Positions 29,311-39,966 of a DNA stretch of 64,000 bases are shown piece by piece. The notes under the pieces were generated by a model, which was given only the letters and a program-made list of their open reading frames with translations, was not told the origin of the DNA and ran no database searches. The position numbers and the translations under genes were made by a program. Position 1 is the first letter of the stretch, and each line of letters begins with the position of its first letter. Source of the DNA: Auriscalpium vulgare (Eukaryota; Basidiomycota; Agaricomycetes; Russulales; Auriscalpiaceae); NCBI GenBank assembly GCA_019915015.1, contig JAHBBC010000048.1, positions 62,001-126,000 of the forward strand. The letters are read 5' to 3'.

Positions 29311-30881
29311 TGATACGCCTGATTCCCCGTCGAGCGGGGATTCCACCGCGACTTTTCGGTTTTTTCATTTCGAACCAAAGTCACGTGACTTTGGTCTCCG
29401 GACCGTCGTTTCCGCCGTTTCGGCACAGCCACTTCGGAAAGTTCCGAAGTCACGTGACTTCGGCTCCGAACTTCCCAGCGCTTCGGCCTCGTTTCCAGTC
29501 ACCCCGAGGCGCCCGCACGTGGTTCGGTCGAGGCCTTTCGGCCCATCAGCAGCAGACACGCCACAAAGTCGCTGCCGGACCAAGATCAGTGTAGTGAAAC
29601 GCCCCGTGAGCGTATCTCCGAGATAACCGGCTGTCACCCGGTACTTCCCTGTCCGATTCTCCCCCTCACTTATAGCGTTCCCGATTGATCCCTTCTATCG
29701 TCCCGACCTTTCCGAGCCGAGGCGAACCGAGCCCGAAGCCATGGCTACCTTCCCAGCCACTTCGGAAGATCGTCCGCCACTCGCTGCGACTTCGGCTCGC
29801 GGGTATACGTTTGGCGCGCCTTGTACCGCTGAGGCGCGTCTCCACAATATCGTTCGTACTTCATCCTTCTGTATATCACATCGTAGCGACAGCGCTGATC
29901 GTTTGTCTGGTATCCATCGTTCTCGTTCCCCATAAGAGCTCCCTCTCGCTACATATGCTCGTTCCGACCCACCTCGACTTGCGACACATGATCTTTATCC
30001 ACTTCGCTCGTGTTTCGTCTCTGTACGCACCTACCTATGTTCGTTTCCGTACGATACGGTCTCGCACTCGTTGTAGCTTAAATACGACTCGATAGCACAC
30101 CGAATAAGAAGTTACTTTCCCCCCCATAGTCAGCATCTCGAAAGAGACGTTGCAAACCGCCCGCATCGACAGCTCTTACTGTCGTTGTACCCCTCGTCCT
30201 CCTTATCGCCCGTAACCTCACTTTCGACTACGCCGCACGCCGCAATACGCTCGCCTTCGACTTCGCTTTCGACCTTCGCCTTTCGCACCACGTACCCCAA
30301 CCTCGCTTTCCGAACCTCGCCTTCCGAACCTCGTCTCCCGAACCTCGCCTCTCGAACATCGACGACCGAACCTCGCCTCTCGAACACCGCCATCGACAGA
30401 CCTTCATCCACTTTGATATCACCTTCGAGGCCTCCTCAAGTTCAGGCCCACGACGAACGCGTTCCCCATTACACATAACTTCGTCCTCAATCCGAAGTTG
30501 TCCGAAGTCACCCAACTACCCATCGCACCGATCAAACGTATAAAGCCGAACTTCGTGTTACGTCGATCTCTCTCTCCCTCCCTCCATCGTCATTCCGCGT
30601 TCCTCCGCGTCCAACTTCGGAGCTCGCTCGTCGCGACTTCGTTTGTTCGTCACTTCGGTGACTCGTACGCTCACTCCTTCTCGTCTCCTGGTCCGGCGCA
30701 CACGCCGAACCCTCATTCCGATCCGAATCCTCGTTACGACCACGATCCACGTATCGGTGGAGTCACTTCGCGAACCTTTGGGAACGTGACGACTCGCTCG
30801 CACAACAACGCGGTACCACTGACAGCGCTCTAGGGATAGGAAACTACCCATATCCGCCCTACTACCGTCTGGTGCCCATCA
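29311..30881 (+). repeat. 3' LTR of complete gypsy element
   Basis: 1571 bp, equal to the 5' LTR (offset 11151) apart from one visible substitution at 29708. Followed by the target duplication ACGC and the rest of the split solo LTR. Confidence 0.95.
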
Positions 30882-31318
30882 ACGCACCGCGTCCAGTTTC
30901 TCACAGTCACTCGCACCACGTGTCCTCACCTCCGGACCCTCGTCGGCACAGTTCTCCGACCGTTTGTGCACTCTGATCCACCTCTCCGACCGCACACACC
31001 TCCTGCGCACCACGTCGGAGACACGCATCCGATCATCTTCGGGACCCTGACACCCACTCGCACACACACATCACCACGGTACCCTCCTCAGCGCTCTAGG
31101 TATCTGGTATCACGCACATTTACCACCCTACTACCTGTGGGGTGCCCATCAACACGTCACATGTTGTGGGAAGCAGCAGCGAGAGTGCGGCGGCTATATG
31201 TAAGTGTCAGAGTCAAGAGCGGAGCCGCGGCACCCGGTGGCGCCACAGCCAACGGGTCGAGGACCTTTGAACTCTTTTTGTTTAGTGATTCTCATCCATT
31301 TTGCAAATCACAATAATG

Positions 31319-32267
31319 CACTTGGGGTCAATGGGCCAATGCATGCATGGCAGTACAATTACTCTTAATTGTTTAGGGGGGAGGGGGGGGTGTCCATTTC
31401 CAGTACAACTCACTGTCTGTCAGTGTAGCTGTCTGCATATAATATAACAACCTGCTTCACCTCACGCTGCCTACCCTGCAACACACTGACCTGTTACCCC
31501 ACCTTGCACTCTGACGCATCACACACACAGCCTACATGTTCTGCACAACATCACACCCCACGTTGCCTGCACAGTACCACAGTGCTGTGTTGATATACTG
31601 ACATACAAATATGTCATGCTTTACACTTCCTTTGCACTGACATACAAGTTAGCACACTACCTGTGCTGTGACATGATACCCCATCTTGCATTGCACCCCA
31701 CACTGCACATGCTGACATGACATCCCACCTGTTATTGTCCCCTTGCACAGACACAATACGCTACCATTCTGTAGGCAAGGGGATGGATGGTCCCTGTAGA
31801 CTATACCTAGACACATTAAGTCAGTGTATATGTCTCTATTTTCTGTTAATCTATGCTGTTAGACTGTATTAAATTAGCTTAATATATTTGTGGTAGGTTC
31901 AGTACACACTTGTAATAGCTTGGGTAGAAAAAAAAATAACATAGTAACTTGGGTCAACTGACTGATACCCAAAACCTCTGTCTACAACACCCGTGGGAAC
32001 TTTTTTCCAAAAGAAAGAAAATATGAGGCCTGTCTTTCTCATCACAGAACAATTGGAATCATCTAGACTAGTTAGTTTGAAAAATGCAAAATACGTACAG
32101 ACACGAGTGTGGGATAGAAAGTATAGGTAAAAGTCACTTAGGTAAGAATTACTGAATTAGGCAGGTGGAACAGCTGTGGGAATAAATTTCCTTTCGTGCT
32201 TTTCCTGAAGCGCACTTTTTGACCTGACTGGTTAGAGAAATAAACAATTAAGAGTTAATTGTATGAC
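31319..32267 (+). mobile_element. Inserted nonautonomous repeat, about 950 bp
   Basis: Present in unit 2 and absent at the corresponding place of unit 1 (between AATAATGCA and CACAATATATAG, 13843-13860). It starts CTTGGGGTCAATGGGCC..GCAGTACAATTACTCTTAATTGTTT and ends AAACAATTAAGAGTTAATTGTA, so the outer parts are inverted. The right third (from about 31975) is the body of the tRNA-like repeat family (CCCGTGGGAAC..GAACAATTGGAA). No ORF. Confidence 0.65.
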
Positions 32268-32398
32268 ACAATATATAGAGTTGAGAAAACATAGCCAATA
32301 CATCTCTACCATCTGTGTCCAGATCATCTTAATGGTTACAAGTGCTCACTCTTTGTATAATATCATATATATAATACATGATAGGGCTAAGCAATAGG

Positions 32399-33060
32399 TT
32401 GATACACCTCGTTACATGCTGCCAGGCGATCATTGGGGAATTTTTGCCCTTTTGTCAAGTCGACAGCCACATAATAATTTCGGAAATTGAGGTGTTTCAC
32501 AGCAACAGCAGCGTTCAGACCATTCAAATAGTCTTTCCGAATGTTTGCAAGGTAGGAGCCAGAGTTCTCACTATTGCAGTCTTGCAAAACATTTCATGAT
32601 CAAAAGTGCATCTTGGACAGCACCCTTGAACCATCAACCCAGTGGCACGACCTGCACATAGTCGTCCAACCTGCTCTCATCATTCCAATGGCCACCACGC
32701 AACCTCAAGCACAACATCTCCCACAGCTGTCACAACTCGTCAGAATGCCATCAGACATGTTTACTGTTGAGATTGTCATCAGAATGTGTGCACAATACCA
32801 CTCCAGTTACTGTGACATCTGTATTCCTCTGCAGTCGCACTATTGTCCACCTCAGTTCTTGTACTCACACTGCATCATTCTGATCCTGATTGTTTTGTAT
32901 TTTCATTAGCGTGCCGATTATTGCCTCAGGAATTCCGGAGCATTCTTACCGGAAGAATGATCACAACGTCACAACATTGCAACACTCACCTCTGACCACC
33001 TAGTGCATCGGAGCATGCAGGACGTTAAGCTACCACCCAATGATAGAGACAATCCCCAAG
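32399..33060 (+). repeat. Second LTR-like remnant, copy 2
   Basis: Duplicate of the stretch starting 13987 (TGATACACCTCGTTACATGC). Ends uncertain. Confidence 0.45.
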
Positions 33061-33184
33061 CCTAAACTGTCAGCAATTTTGCTTGGGTATATTTAATGGC
33101 CAAGCCCCTCTCCCCCCTGCCCCCTAAATGGTTGAGAGTAATTGTACTGCCATGCTTGCACTGGCCATTTCCCACCAAGTAGAT

Positions 33185-35110
33185 CTATGGTGAGCACAAA
33201 GGAAAGTAATACATCTGGAAGCGACGTACCGCTTCGTCGTTCTCGGGCGAGGTCGGGACATCATCGGCAGAGAAAGGCTGCCAGCGCATGATGAGAGGAT
33301 GGACAACCATGTGAGAATATGGGTACTTACCGGCGCGGGAACCTTCGTAATCTTGCGTAGCTGTTCGACGATGTTCGATAAGTACGCATCGGAGAGGAAG
33401 GCGTCCAGCTTCAGCTGCCGCTTGAAGCAAAGGTGGCGGGCTACCTTGCACGTGCGCAGGGCTGCTGCAATGAGCCGATAGGCGATGTTGGTGTTTCCTA
33501 CAGCCGACCACAGCGTGAGGACCGTAGTGCACGTGAGGCCCCCTGCGGTAAACTGGCGGTGTCCCCAGTTTGCATTGGTGTTGTCCTCATCAATGTCGGC
33601 TGCGTTCGGGTCGGCGTTCTCGATGCGCTCAAGGAAGGACATTACATTAGCCGATGGCTCGCCTTTGTTGAGCGTTGTTCCAGCCTCTTGCAAGAACTCC
33701 AAAAGATCGCGCGCGCCGGGGATGGCTGGGAGCTCGGAGAAAGTGTCTGAATTGTCACGACATGGTCGGCAATCAAATCAGAGCATCTGATGAATGCACC
33801 GCTTACCGAGAAGGCTTTCCACTATGCGGGTGTGAAAACACACATGTGTGCATGTGAGCATGTGTCTAATTCAAGGAAATAAATCTCACCCTTTGTGCTG
33901 ACAACGATGAAATCTACGTCAATTGAGCCCGCCGGCAGCGTCATAGTAGGAGCCTGCAAGAAGGAAGCTGACTGGAGCATCAGATGAGCAGGGTTTTCCT
34001 CCGAATCGGACTCGCTAGCTGGATCTGTGCGCCGTAATTAGACAGGCTGTTGAATAGGATGAACACATACCGGGAAGGAGCGAGAGAGCTCTGCTTGTGG
34101 CAGCCCGCACAGCCGCAGGAGCTGCGTGCCATTAGGTCTAGCTTTGAAGCGTCGCACGATGAAAACGTACTGGGAAGGCACAGGGGCGACATCGGAGCGG
34201 CCCTGGACTTCTTGATGACATCAGGGCGAAGCGGCGTAGAGTTCTCGTCCTTCCTGCGCTTCTTGCTCTGGTCCTGGATCTCGACGCCGGCGCCGGCGCC
34301 ACCCTGAGTCGCGCTGTCCCCTTCATCATCATCGTCTTCATCGTCCGTCTCGCTGACGGTCTTCTTTTTCTTCTTGTCCGTGCCCCTGAGACTGTTACCA
34401 AGGACCTGCTCCGCTTTCCAGTGGTTACCGCATAGTGCCAGTAGCGGCTGCATGACCTCGAGCCTCGCAATCGCGTCATTCCACTTCTTCGCGTGGTGAG
34501 TTCGGTAATATGCCTTGTGGCGGAGCTTGCCGTGGTATCCAGCGGCAATCGGGAGGGCGGTCAGGTCGGCTTTAACGATGCGAGCCGATGTCCTTATCTG
34601 TCGGTAGGTGACATCGTTAATCAACCTTCCATCAGCCTGGCGAATGCAGTGTCGCATGGGCGGGCGAGCCGAATTCGCCGCAGTCCAACCAGAGTCAGGC
34701 TGATCCTCGCAGTCTGCGAGATTCCAGAGGATCTCTGCGGGGTACTGGCGGGGTCTGATTGCCGACGAGGCCTCGAGCAGAGGCGTCAATGGGGTGGATT
34801 CCCGGAGGGGAGTACTGCCGCGGCTCAAGTCTGAACGCGGCATTCAGTACGCTGCCGTGATCAAAATAACACAAATATAAATACCGCTGCCGACATCCGA
34901 AGTCCGTTGTACGGTCATTTGAGACAGCTCGGCCGTCAGGCGAAGGAGCTCATTTGCATGCCGTTGTTGAGACTCGTAGAGTTGCCGGACGTGTCGGTTC
35001 TTCAATAACTCGGGAAGGTTGAGGTTCTCGACGGAAAATGTGTCCAAGGAGAGTCCAGGTGCGTCAATAATACCGGGATTATAGGGCGCGCCCCAAGTAA
35101 AGTCGGCCAT
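33185..35110 (-). CDS. Gene D: hypothetical protein, six exons
   Basis: Exons 35110-34885, 34830-34071, 34014-33890, 33821-33807 (a 15-nt microexon), 33746-33331 and 33277-33185; all phases agree, giving 544 residues from MADFTWGAPYNPG. A predicted coiled-coil segment with SQQRHANELL lies near residue 50. An acidic D/E/K tract (ETDDEDDDDEGD) is near residue 230, and a KKRRKD nuclear-localisation-like motif follows. No family recognised. The stop (33187-33185) is only five bases from the end of the repeat unit at 33179, so the true C-terminus may have been lost. The microexon is the weakest part of the model. Confidence 0.5.
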
Positions 35111-35378
35111 GGTGATGGCGAGAGGATGAACGAGAGCGGGGACCTTGCAAGCGCTGAGAGCGGCAACCTTGCAAACTCTAAGTGCACGTCGGCTATGCCC
35201 GGGCGATCGGACAACGACTCGTAGCTCGCACCACAGCTGGCCCTGAGATCATGGCCGAGAAATTGTCTCCGTTCTGTGAAAACAACAGGTATGGCCTTTT
35301 TTTCTGATCCTCAGGATGTGCTCGATGTAAACATTCTTCTCACAGTCCACCACTACCTCCTTCGCCCCGTAAAGTCAG

Positions 35379-36284
35379 GTACTTGGTGTGAAATGGCCAG
35401 TGCACGCATGGCAGTACAATTACTCTTAATCGTTCGGAGGGAGGAGGGCAGGTATCTTCTTGATTTGAAGATAGACTGAATTACAGATTATCAACAAAGG
35501 TGTTGTGTCAGCCATAAGGTAGATGTTGTTTGGGTTAACACGTGTCTTGTCTGGAAGAACAAGTTTGTTATGTCCTTCTTACCCCAGATCTTCTTCCCCT
35601 TTGTGGAATCAGTGAGGATATTCTCAATACACGAAAGGGGTAAGAGTCTGGGACAGTTTTGGCATTGAGCACACTGTAGTTGTTCACCTCCTGTGGGAGG
35701 GTGGTGAAGTCTGCCTTCAGGATGATAAAGGCGGGCAACACCTAGGGACTCAAGAAGGGGGCAAATCCTCCCCGTGGCCACATGCTAGTTGAGGAGGGTG
35801 CACCATGCTTTGTAGTCCTTGCAAGGACAGCTGTATGATTGTGTTGCAATTTTCTGCATAGCATCCTTGAGTCAGATGCGGTGATAGAGGGCCAAGATTC
35901 AAGGGCTATGCATTGCATTTGGTGGACTGCTCTAGATGCTTGGGTGAGTTGGGCGAGCCATGCGGTGATGTGGCTGGCTGCGTGCGGACAGGTGATGCAA
36001 CTGCATAGGGATGCTAGGGCAAAGCTGTGGTATTGACTGCAAGTGTGTGCCAGCTTGTCTAAATATATAGCAAGTTGGTGCAACCTTGGGTGAATATTGC
36101 AAGACTGTGGCAAACATCATCTGACAATGTGCAAGTGTGAGCGAGCGTCAGGCAAACTGCATGGAGCTACTGTGCAAACAGCTACAGAGCTAGCTGTCAT
36201 GTGACTGGGTGAGTGAAAGCGATAGCATTGGGGATACCTGGTGAAGATAGGAGCTGCTGCATAAGCGCCGCAGTGCATCAAGAG
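35379..36284 (+). repeat. Repeat terminus and unassigned sequence
   Basis: Starts GTACTTGGTGTGAAATGGCC..GGCAGTACAATTACTCTTAATCGTT, the same terminal sequence (in inverse orientation) that ends the tandem units at 14776 and 33179. The two facing copies bracket gene D. The rest, to about 36280, holds only short frames that I cannot support. Confidence 0.5.
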
Positions 36285-38272
36285 ACTTCAGTTCCGTGGG
36301 GCACCCTCCGGGCCCACTCGGTATACTCCGCGGGGACCCTGCGGAGTCCCACACGCACCCCGCAGGCTCAGACCCGCCCAGTCATTGCTGGAGCGGCTGG
36401 AGCTTGTGCGCAGCGCATGAGACGCCGCGAGGTCCTTGCGGGAGCCGCCAGGACCGCGTGTGGCGGGGGCTCAGCGGCACCGTCGATGCAGCCGCCGTCC
36501 GCCCACGCAGGGGCCCTGTGCGACCGACAGAACCCTGTGCCGCAGGAGTCGAGCGGCACTCACCATTGCTCTCCCGAGGGACTCTGCCAGGACCGGGCGG
36601 ACTCCGCCCCAGGCTGCCTGCCGCTCGAGTGCCCACCACTGCTGTCACCGCCGTCGTTCCGGGCACCCCGCGCACGTCCCTTAAATCGCGCCCCTACTTG
36701 TTGCCCTTGCCGCGCCTCCGTGGCCCTTGTAGCGCGCCGTGACCCCGTCATCGTGTGCCCCACCCGGCCTATCAACAGGCCCACCTGGTCCACGTCTGTG
36801 CCCCTTGTTGCCATCGTTGTGCGCCAGGACTGGGCGGATACCGCCCGGTCTGCATGCCGCTCGGGTGCTGCGGTACACCCCGCCACGGCATTGGTGGCCG
36901 CCGTTGGTGCTCCGCCTGGTCGACGCGCACGCCCCTCGTCGCCCGCAGCGCACGCACCCTATCACTGCCGTCATGCGCCCGTCGGCGCCGTTGTCGTCCA
37001 CCCCTCATTGCCGTCGTCGCCCGTGCCCCTCGCCGCCGCACGACCCTGTCGCCGTCATGGTCTGCCCCTGCTCCTTGCCTGTGTTCGTGCCCTTCTGCGC
37101 CCCTGCACGTCGCGGCCCTTGCTGTGCGCTGCTCCTTGTTGTTGCTCTCATTGTACGCCCCTGGCGGTTGTCTTGGTCGTGCACCCTGTTGTCGCGCGCC
37201 TTTAACGTCCTCGTTGTTGGCAATTTGTCGCATAGCTGAGCTGGGCACTGGTAGTGTGAGGGGGAGGCGCGAGGGTGGGGGGAAGGCGCAGGGGTTGGCA
37301 GCAGGTGGAGGCATGTGGTACAAGTCCGCTGTGTTGAACAGAGCCGCACAGTCACGCGGTCATGTGTGTTTGTTGATTGCTCGTCATGGGAATCAGCCTT
37401 TGGCTACAGGAGGCTACAGCTTACAGTTTGTCAGATTCTCTCCCTCCGTCACTGGCCCTCCTGCGTCGCATCCGCATCCTCATGCCCCCCCCCACAATGG
37501 ATTTTTGCGCAGTCTTGTATGGCGCCACACCAGGTGCCTCCTGGCTGTGCAGCGAGGACGACACACATGGGCGCGCAGTGTGACAAGGGTGACGCACAGT
37601 GAACACAACAAAGACGATGAGCACGACACGTAGGAACACTCAGTGAATACAACGAGGGCGAGGGTGAGGAGGGCGAGGGCGATGTGCAGGGGCGCACATT
37701 GGGACAACGAGCAGAGATTTGCGTGGAGGGTGACTGCACCCGTCTCTCGAGGCAAAAACCAGGTACGCCGCCTCCCATCCCACCCCACACCCTCTACTGA
37801 CCCCTGGCAGACTCCTCACCAACGCGCAGCTTCTTGACGTCAAGTTCTCCATGCTCAAGTCTGACAGTGTTCCCACCGCGATGCTCGAGACTTTCGTCTC
37901 TGACAAGCGCATCCCGGGCACTGCTTCGCGCCCGAGCTCACCGCTGCCAACGCCCATGCCGGACATTCCGCTCACGTCGCCGTGCCCCGCTCTGCCGCCA
38001 AAGCGCGGCTCGTTGTTCGCTCAACGCATGGCACGCAGGGTCCTTGCGGGTGCGCAGGGTCCCCGCGGGGCGCAGGCGGCGGCGGCGTGGACGGTGTTTG
38101 GCCTGTCAGCTCCCGCGAGGACCTTGCGACATCTCGTGCGCTGCGCGAGCTCCAGCCGCTCCAGCAATGGCTGGGTGCACCTGAGCCCGCGGGGTGCATG
38201 GCGTGCGGGACTCCGCAGGGTCCCCGCGGAGTACACCGAGTGGGCTCGGAGGGTCCCTCACGGAATTGAAGT
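36285..38272. repeat. GC-rich element with 165-bp inverted ends
   Basis: The arms 36285-36449 and 38108-38272 are inverted copies (ACTTCA(G/A)TTCCGTG..GCGGGAGC). The interior is GC-rich and low in complexity. The long frames over it (for example 36213-37205) are Arg/Pro/Cys-rich on all strands and unlikely to be genes. A possible last exon (37812-38303, after a CTGGCAG acceptor, reading LLTNAQLLDVKFSMLK) runs into the right arm. Near 37525-37545 is a relative of the core of the 1.37-kb inverted repeat. Confidence 0.55.
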
Positions 38273-38509
38273 AGTACGTGCATCAGAATTGTGTAAATGG
38301 TAGCCACCCACGTAGGAGGCATATCACTATGTTCGAAGCATATCAGCGGAGCAAGGTGTATTAACATACCACTTTGCATATTGCTCACATAATCAAATGA
38401 TCTGAACACAGGTGAGCAATATAAAAATGTCTCGTACTTTGCAAATGATCCAGACTCTGGGATCCTGGCCATTGTGTTTACATTAATTTTACCTTTCTAC
38501 AGATATATA

Positions 38510-39361
38510 ATATGTATATATTGTATTGGGGAAAGGAAAAGAAAGTGATGAGAAGAGCAAAATGTATTGTAGAGCAAGAGTCAAGATAAGGTTGGTATAG
38601 ACTATACACAGCCTAACTATACCCACTGCACTGTAGTCTAATGGTTAATGCTCTTATATTGTATTGTGTAAGCAATGGGTTGTAGGTTCAATTCCCCCCC
38701 TTTGCATATTTTTAATAATATAGATATTCAGCCCGGGTATTGTAGTAGCCGGGTTAGAGAAGCATGACGTAGTAAACCGGCTCAACCACTCGAAAACTAC
38801 GTCATGCTTCTCTACACCAGCCGTGGGAACTTTTTACCAAAAATAGAAATCCAGGAGCTTCTTTTTCTGATCATAGAACAATTGGAATTATATGCATACC
38901 TGCGCTAGTTAGCTTGGAAAACATAAAATACTCGCAGACACGAGCGTCTTTTGAAGCGCAAAGATGTGGAAAGACATTAGGCAGAAGCTACTTACCTAAG
39001 AATTCTTGAGTTAGACAGGTGGGACAACGCAACTATCTATTTCCTTTTGTGACTTTCCTGATGTGCACTTTTTGACCTGACTGGTTAGAGAAAGAAACGA
39101 TTGAAAGTAGTTGTAACACGGGAAGCTTCTTTCATTCGACTGATTGAAGAAGTTAGAGCCAACAGCAAAACTACATGCAGTACTAGTATTATGCAAAGAG
39201 CCTGCAACGCTTAGGGCAGGACCTGCTTAGCTAAGAATTACTGAAAAAGGCAGTTGGGACGACGCGACTTGACCGTGGGATCTATTTCCTAAAGCAACTT
39301 ATAATGTGTTCGCATTTTGGCCTGACCTGTTGGAGAAAGAAACGATTAAGAGTAATCGTAA
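38510..39361 (+). mobile_element. tRNA-like nonautonomous repeat, copy 3
   Basis: Begins in an AT-rich stretch, then GAGCAAAATG. The tRNA-like part has an A box TAGTCTAATGG (38634-38644) and a B box GGTTCAATTCC (38685-38695). A 20-bp hairpin follows (arms AGAGAAGCATGACGTAGT, 38756-38815), then the family body. It ends AACGATTAAGAGTAATCGTAA. The 5' 110 bases before the tRNA-like part are shared with the other copies, so the tRNA portion is internal. Confidence 0.6.
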
Positions 39362-39500
39362 AGTATCCGTGTAGTCTCGCTCCTGCTCAGTTCTTTGACC
39401 AGGTTACTCATATATTAATCCGTATAGCCACTCAACTGACACGGCTCTTCCTCGGCGTGGCATCGCCCGAACCCAAACTGTTTTTTTCCACAAAGATCAA

Positions 39501-39903
39501 GATGGGGACTTGGACGCTAGGGCGGATTACCCCGAAGATTGGGGAAGGCCGGGAGCCCAGCCCGCGCTCGAGGCCCGCCAACCCTCTCCCCCTGCGGGGA
39601 TCAAGATCCGTGACTTTGCGTTCCCGCCCTCAGACGCGAGGCACATAGGCATGAGCCCGCTCACGGCGAGGTCGTGAGTAGACATTTTCACCGAGTCGCG
39701 ACATCCTCACCATACTACAATTATTTAGATCTGGACCTCAGCATGACGCAGAGGCCTCGGGCACAGATGCTGGAAATCCACTTGGCATCGCCCGCAAAAA
39801 GCGCGCCCGCGAAGATGATGAAGAGAAGTCGCTCGTAGAGGCGGAGCCTGCGCGCTCTGTCCGGCATTGTCTACCTCCTCGCAGCCCTCGTAAGGCGGCG
39901 TAA
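39501..39903 (+). pseudogene. 3' fragment of an unknown gene
   Basis: Two segments, 39501-39673 and 39729-39903, join across a 55-nt GTGAGT..TTTAG intron to a frame of 116 codons ending TAA. It is Pro-rich, with IKIRDFAFPPSDARHIGMSP, then a basic KKRAREDDEEK stretch. The upstream part is missing: the tRNA-like repeat ends at 39361. It converges with the EST1-like gene. Function unknown. Confidence 0.4.
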
Positions 39904-39966
39904 AAGCGTGCTTTGCGGTCTTAAAAGCAGTCGCATGATTCTACTGTGCATGTTTGTATATATATT

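Larger units (their letters stand above)
18160..30881 (+). mobile_element. Complete young Ty3/gypsy retrotransposon with antisense gene
   Basis: LTR (18160-19730), primer-binding site, gag-protease, pol (RT-RNase H-integrase, so the Ty3/gypsy domain order), a 2.9-kb segment with an antisense gene, polypurine tract, LTR (29311-30881). The LTRs are 1571 bp each, with one visible difference (T at 18557, C at 29708). The target duplication is ACGC (18156-18159 and 30882-30885), confirmed by the empty site in the duplicated unit. Total length 12.7 kb. With intact frames and near-identical LTRs it must have moved recently. Confidence 0.93.
16091..31314. mobile_element. TIR element with solo LTR, copy 2, split by gypsy
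   Basis: Left TIR starts 16091 (ATTGTGATTTGC) and the right TIR ends 31314. The solo LTR inside is at 16584-18159 and 30882-31151. The gypsy element sits within that LTR; the intact equivalent at 13410-13425 shows the empty site (GTACGCACTGCG). Confidence 0.75.
14777..33179 (+). repeat. Tandem duplicated unit, copy 2, interrupted
   Basis: Same content and ends as 10069-14776. It is enlarged by the complete gypsy element (18160-30881) and by a second insertion of about 950 bp (31319-32267). Subtracting these leaves about 4.7 kb, the length of copy 1. Confidence 0.85.

Noticed and set aside
36213..37239. 330- and 292-codon frames in GC-rich DNA
   Set aside because: Several long frames overlap on both strands, all Arg/Pro/Cys/Ala-rich with no family motif; explained by high GC within an inverted-end element.
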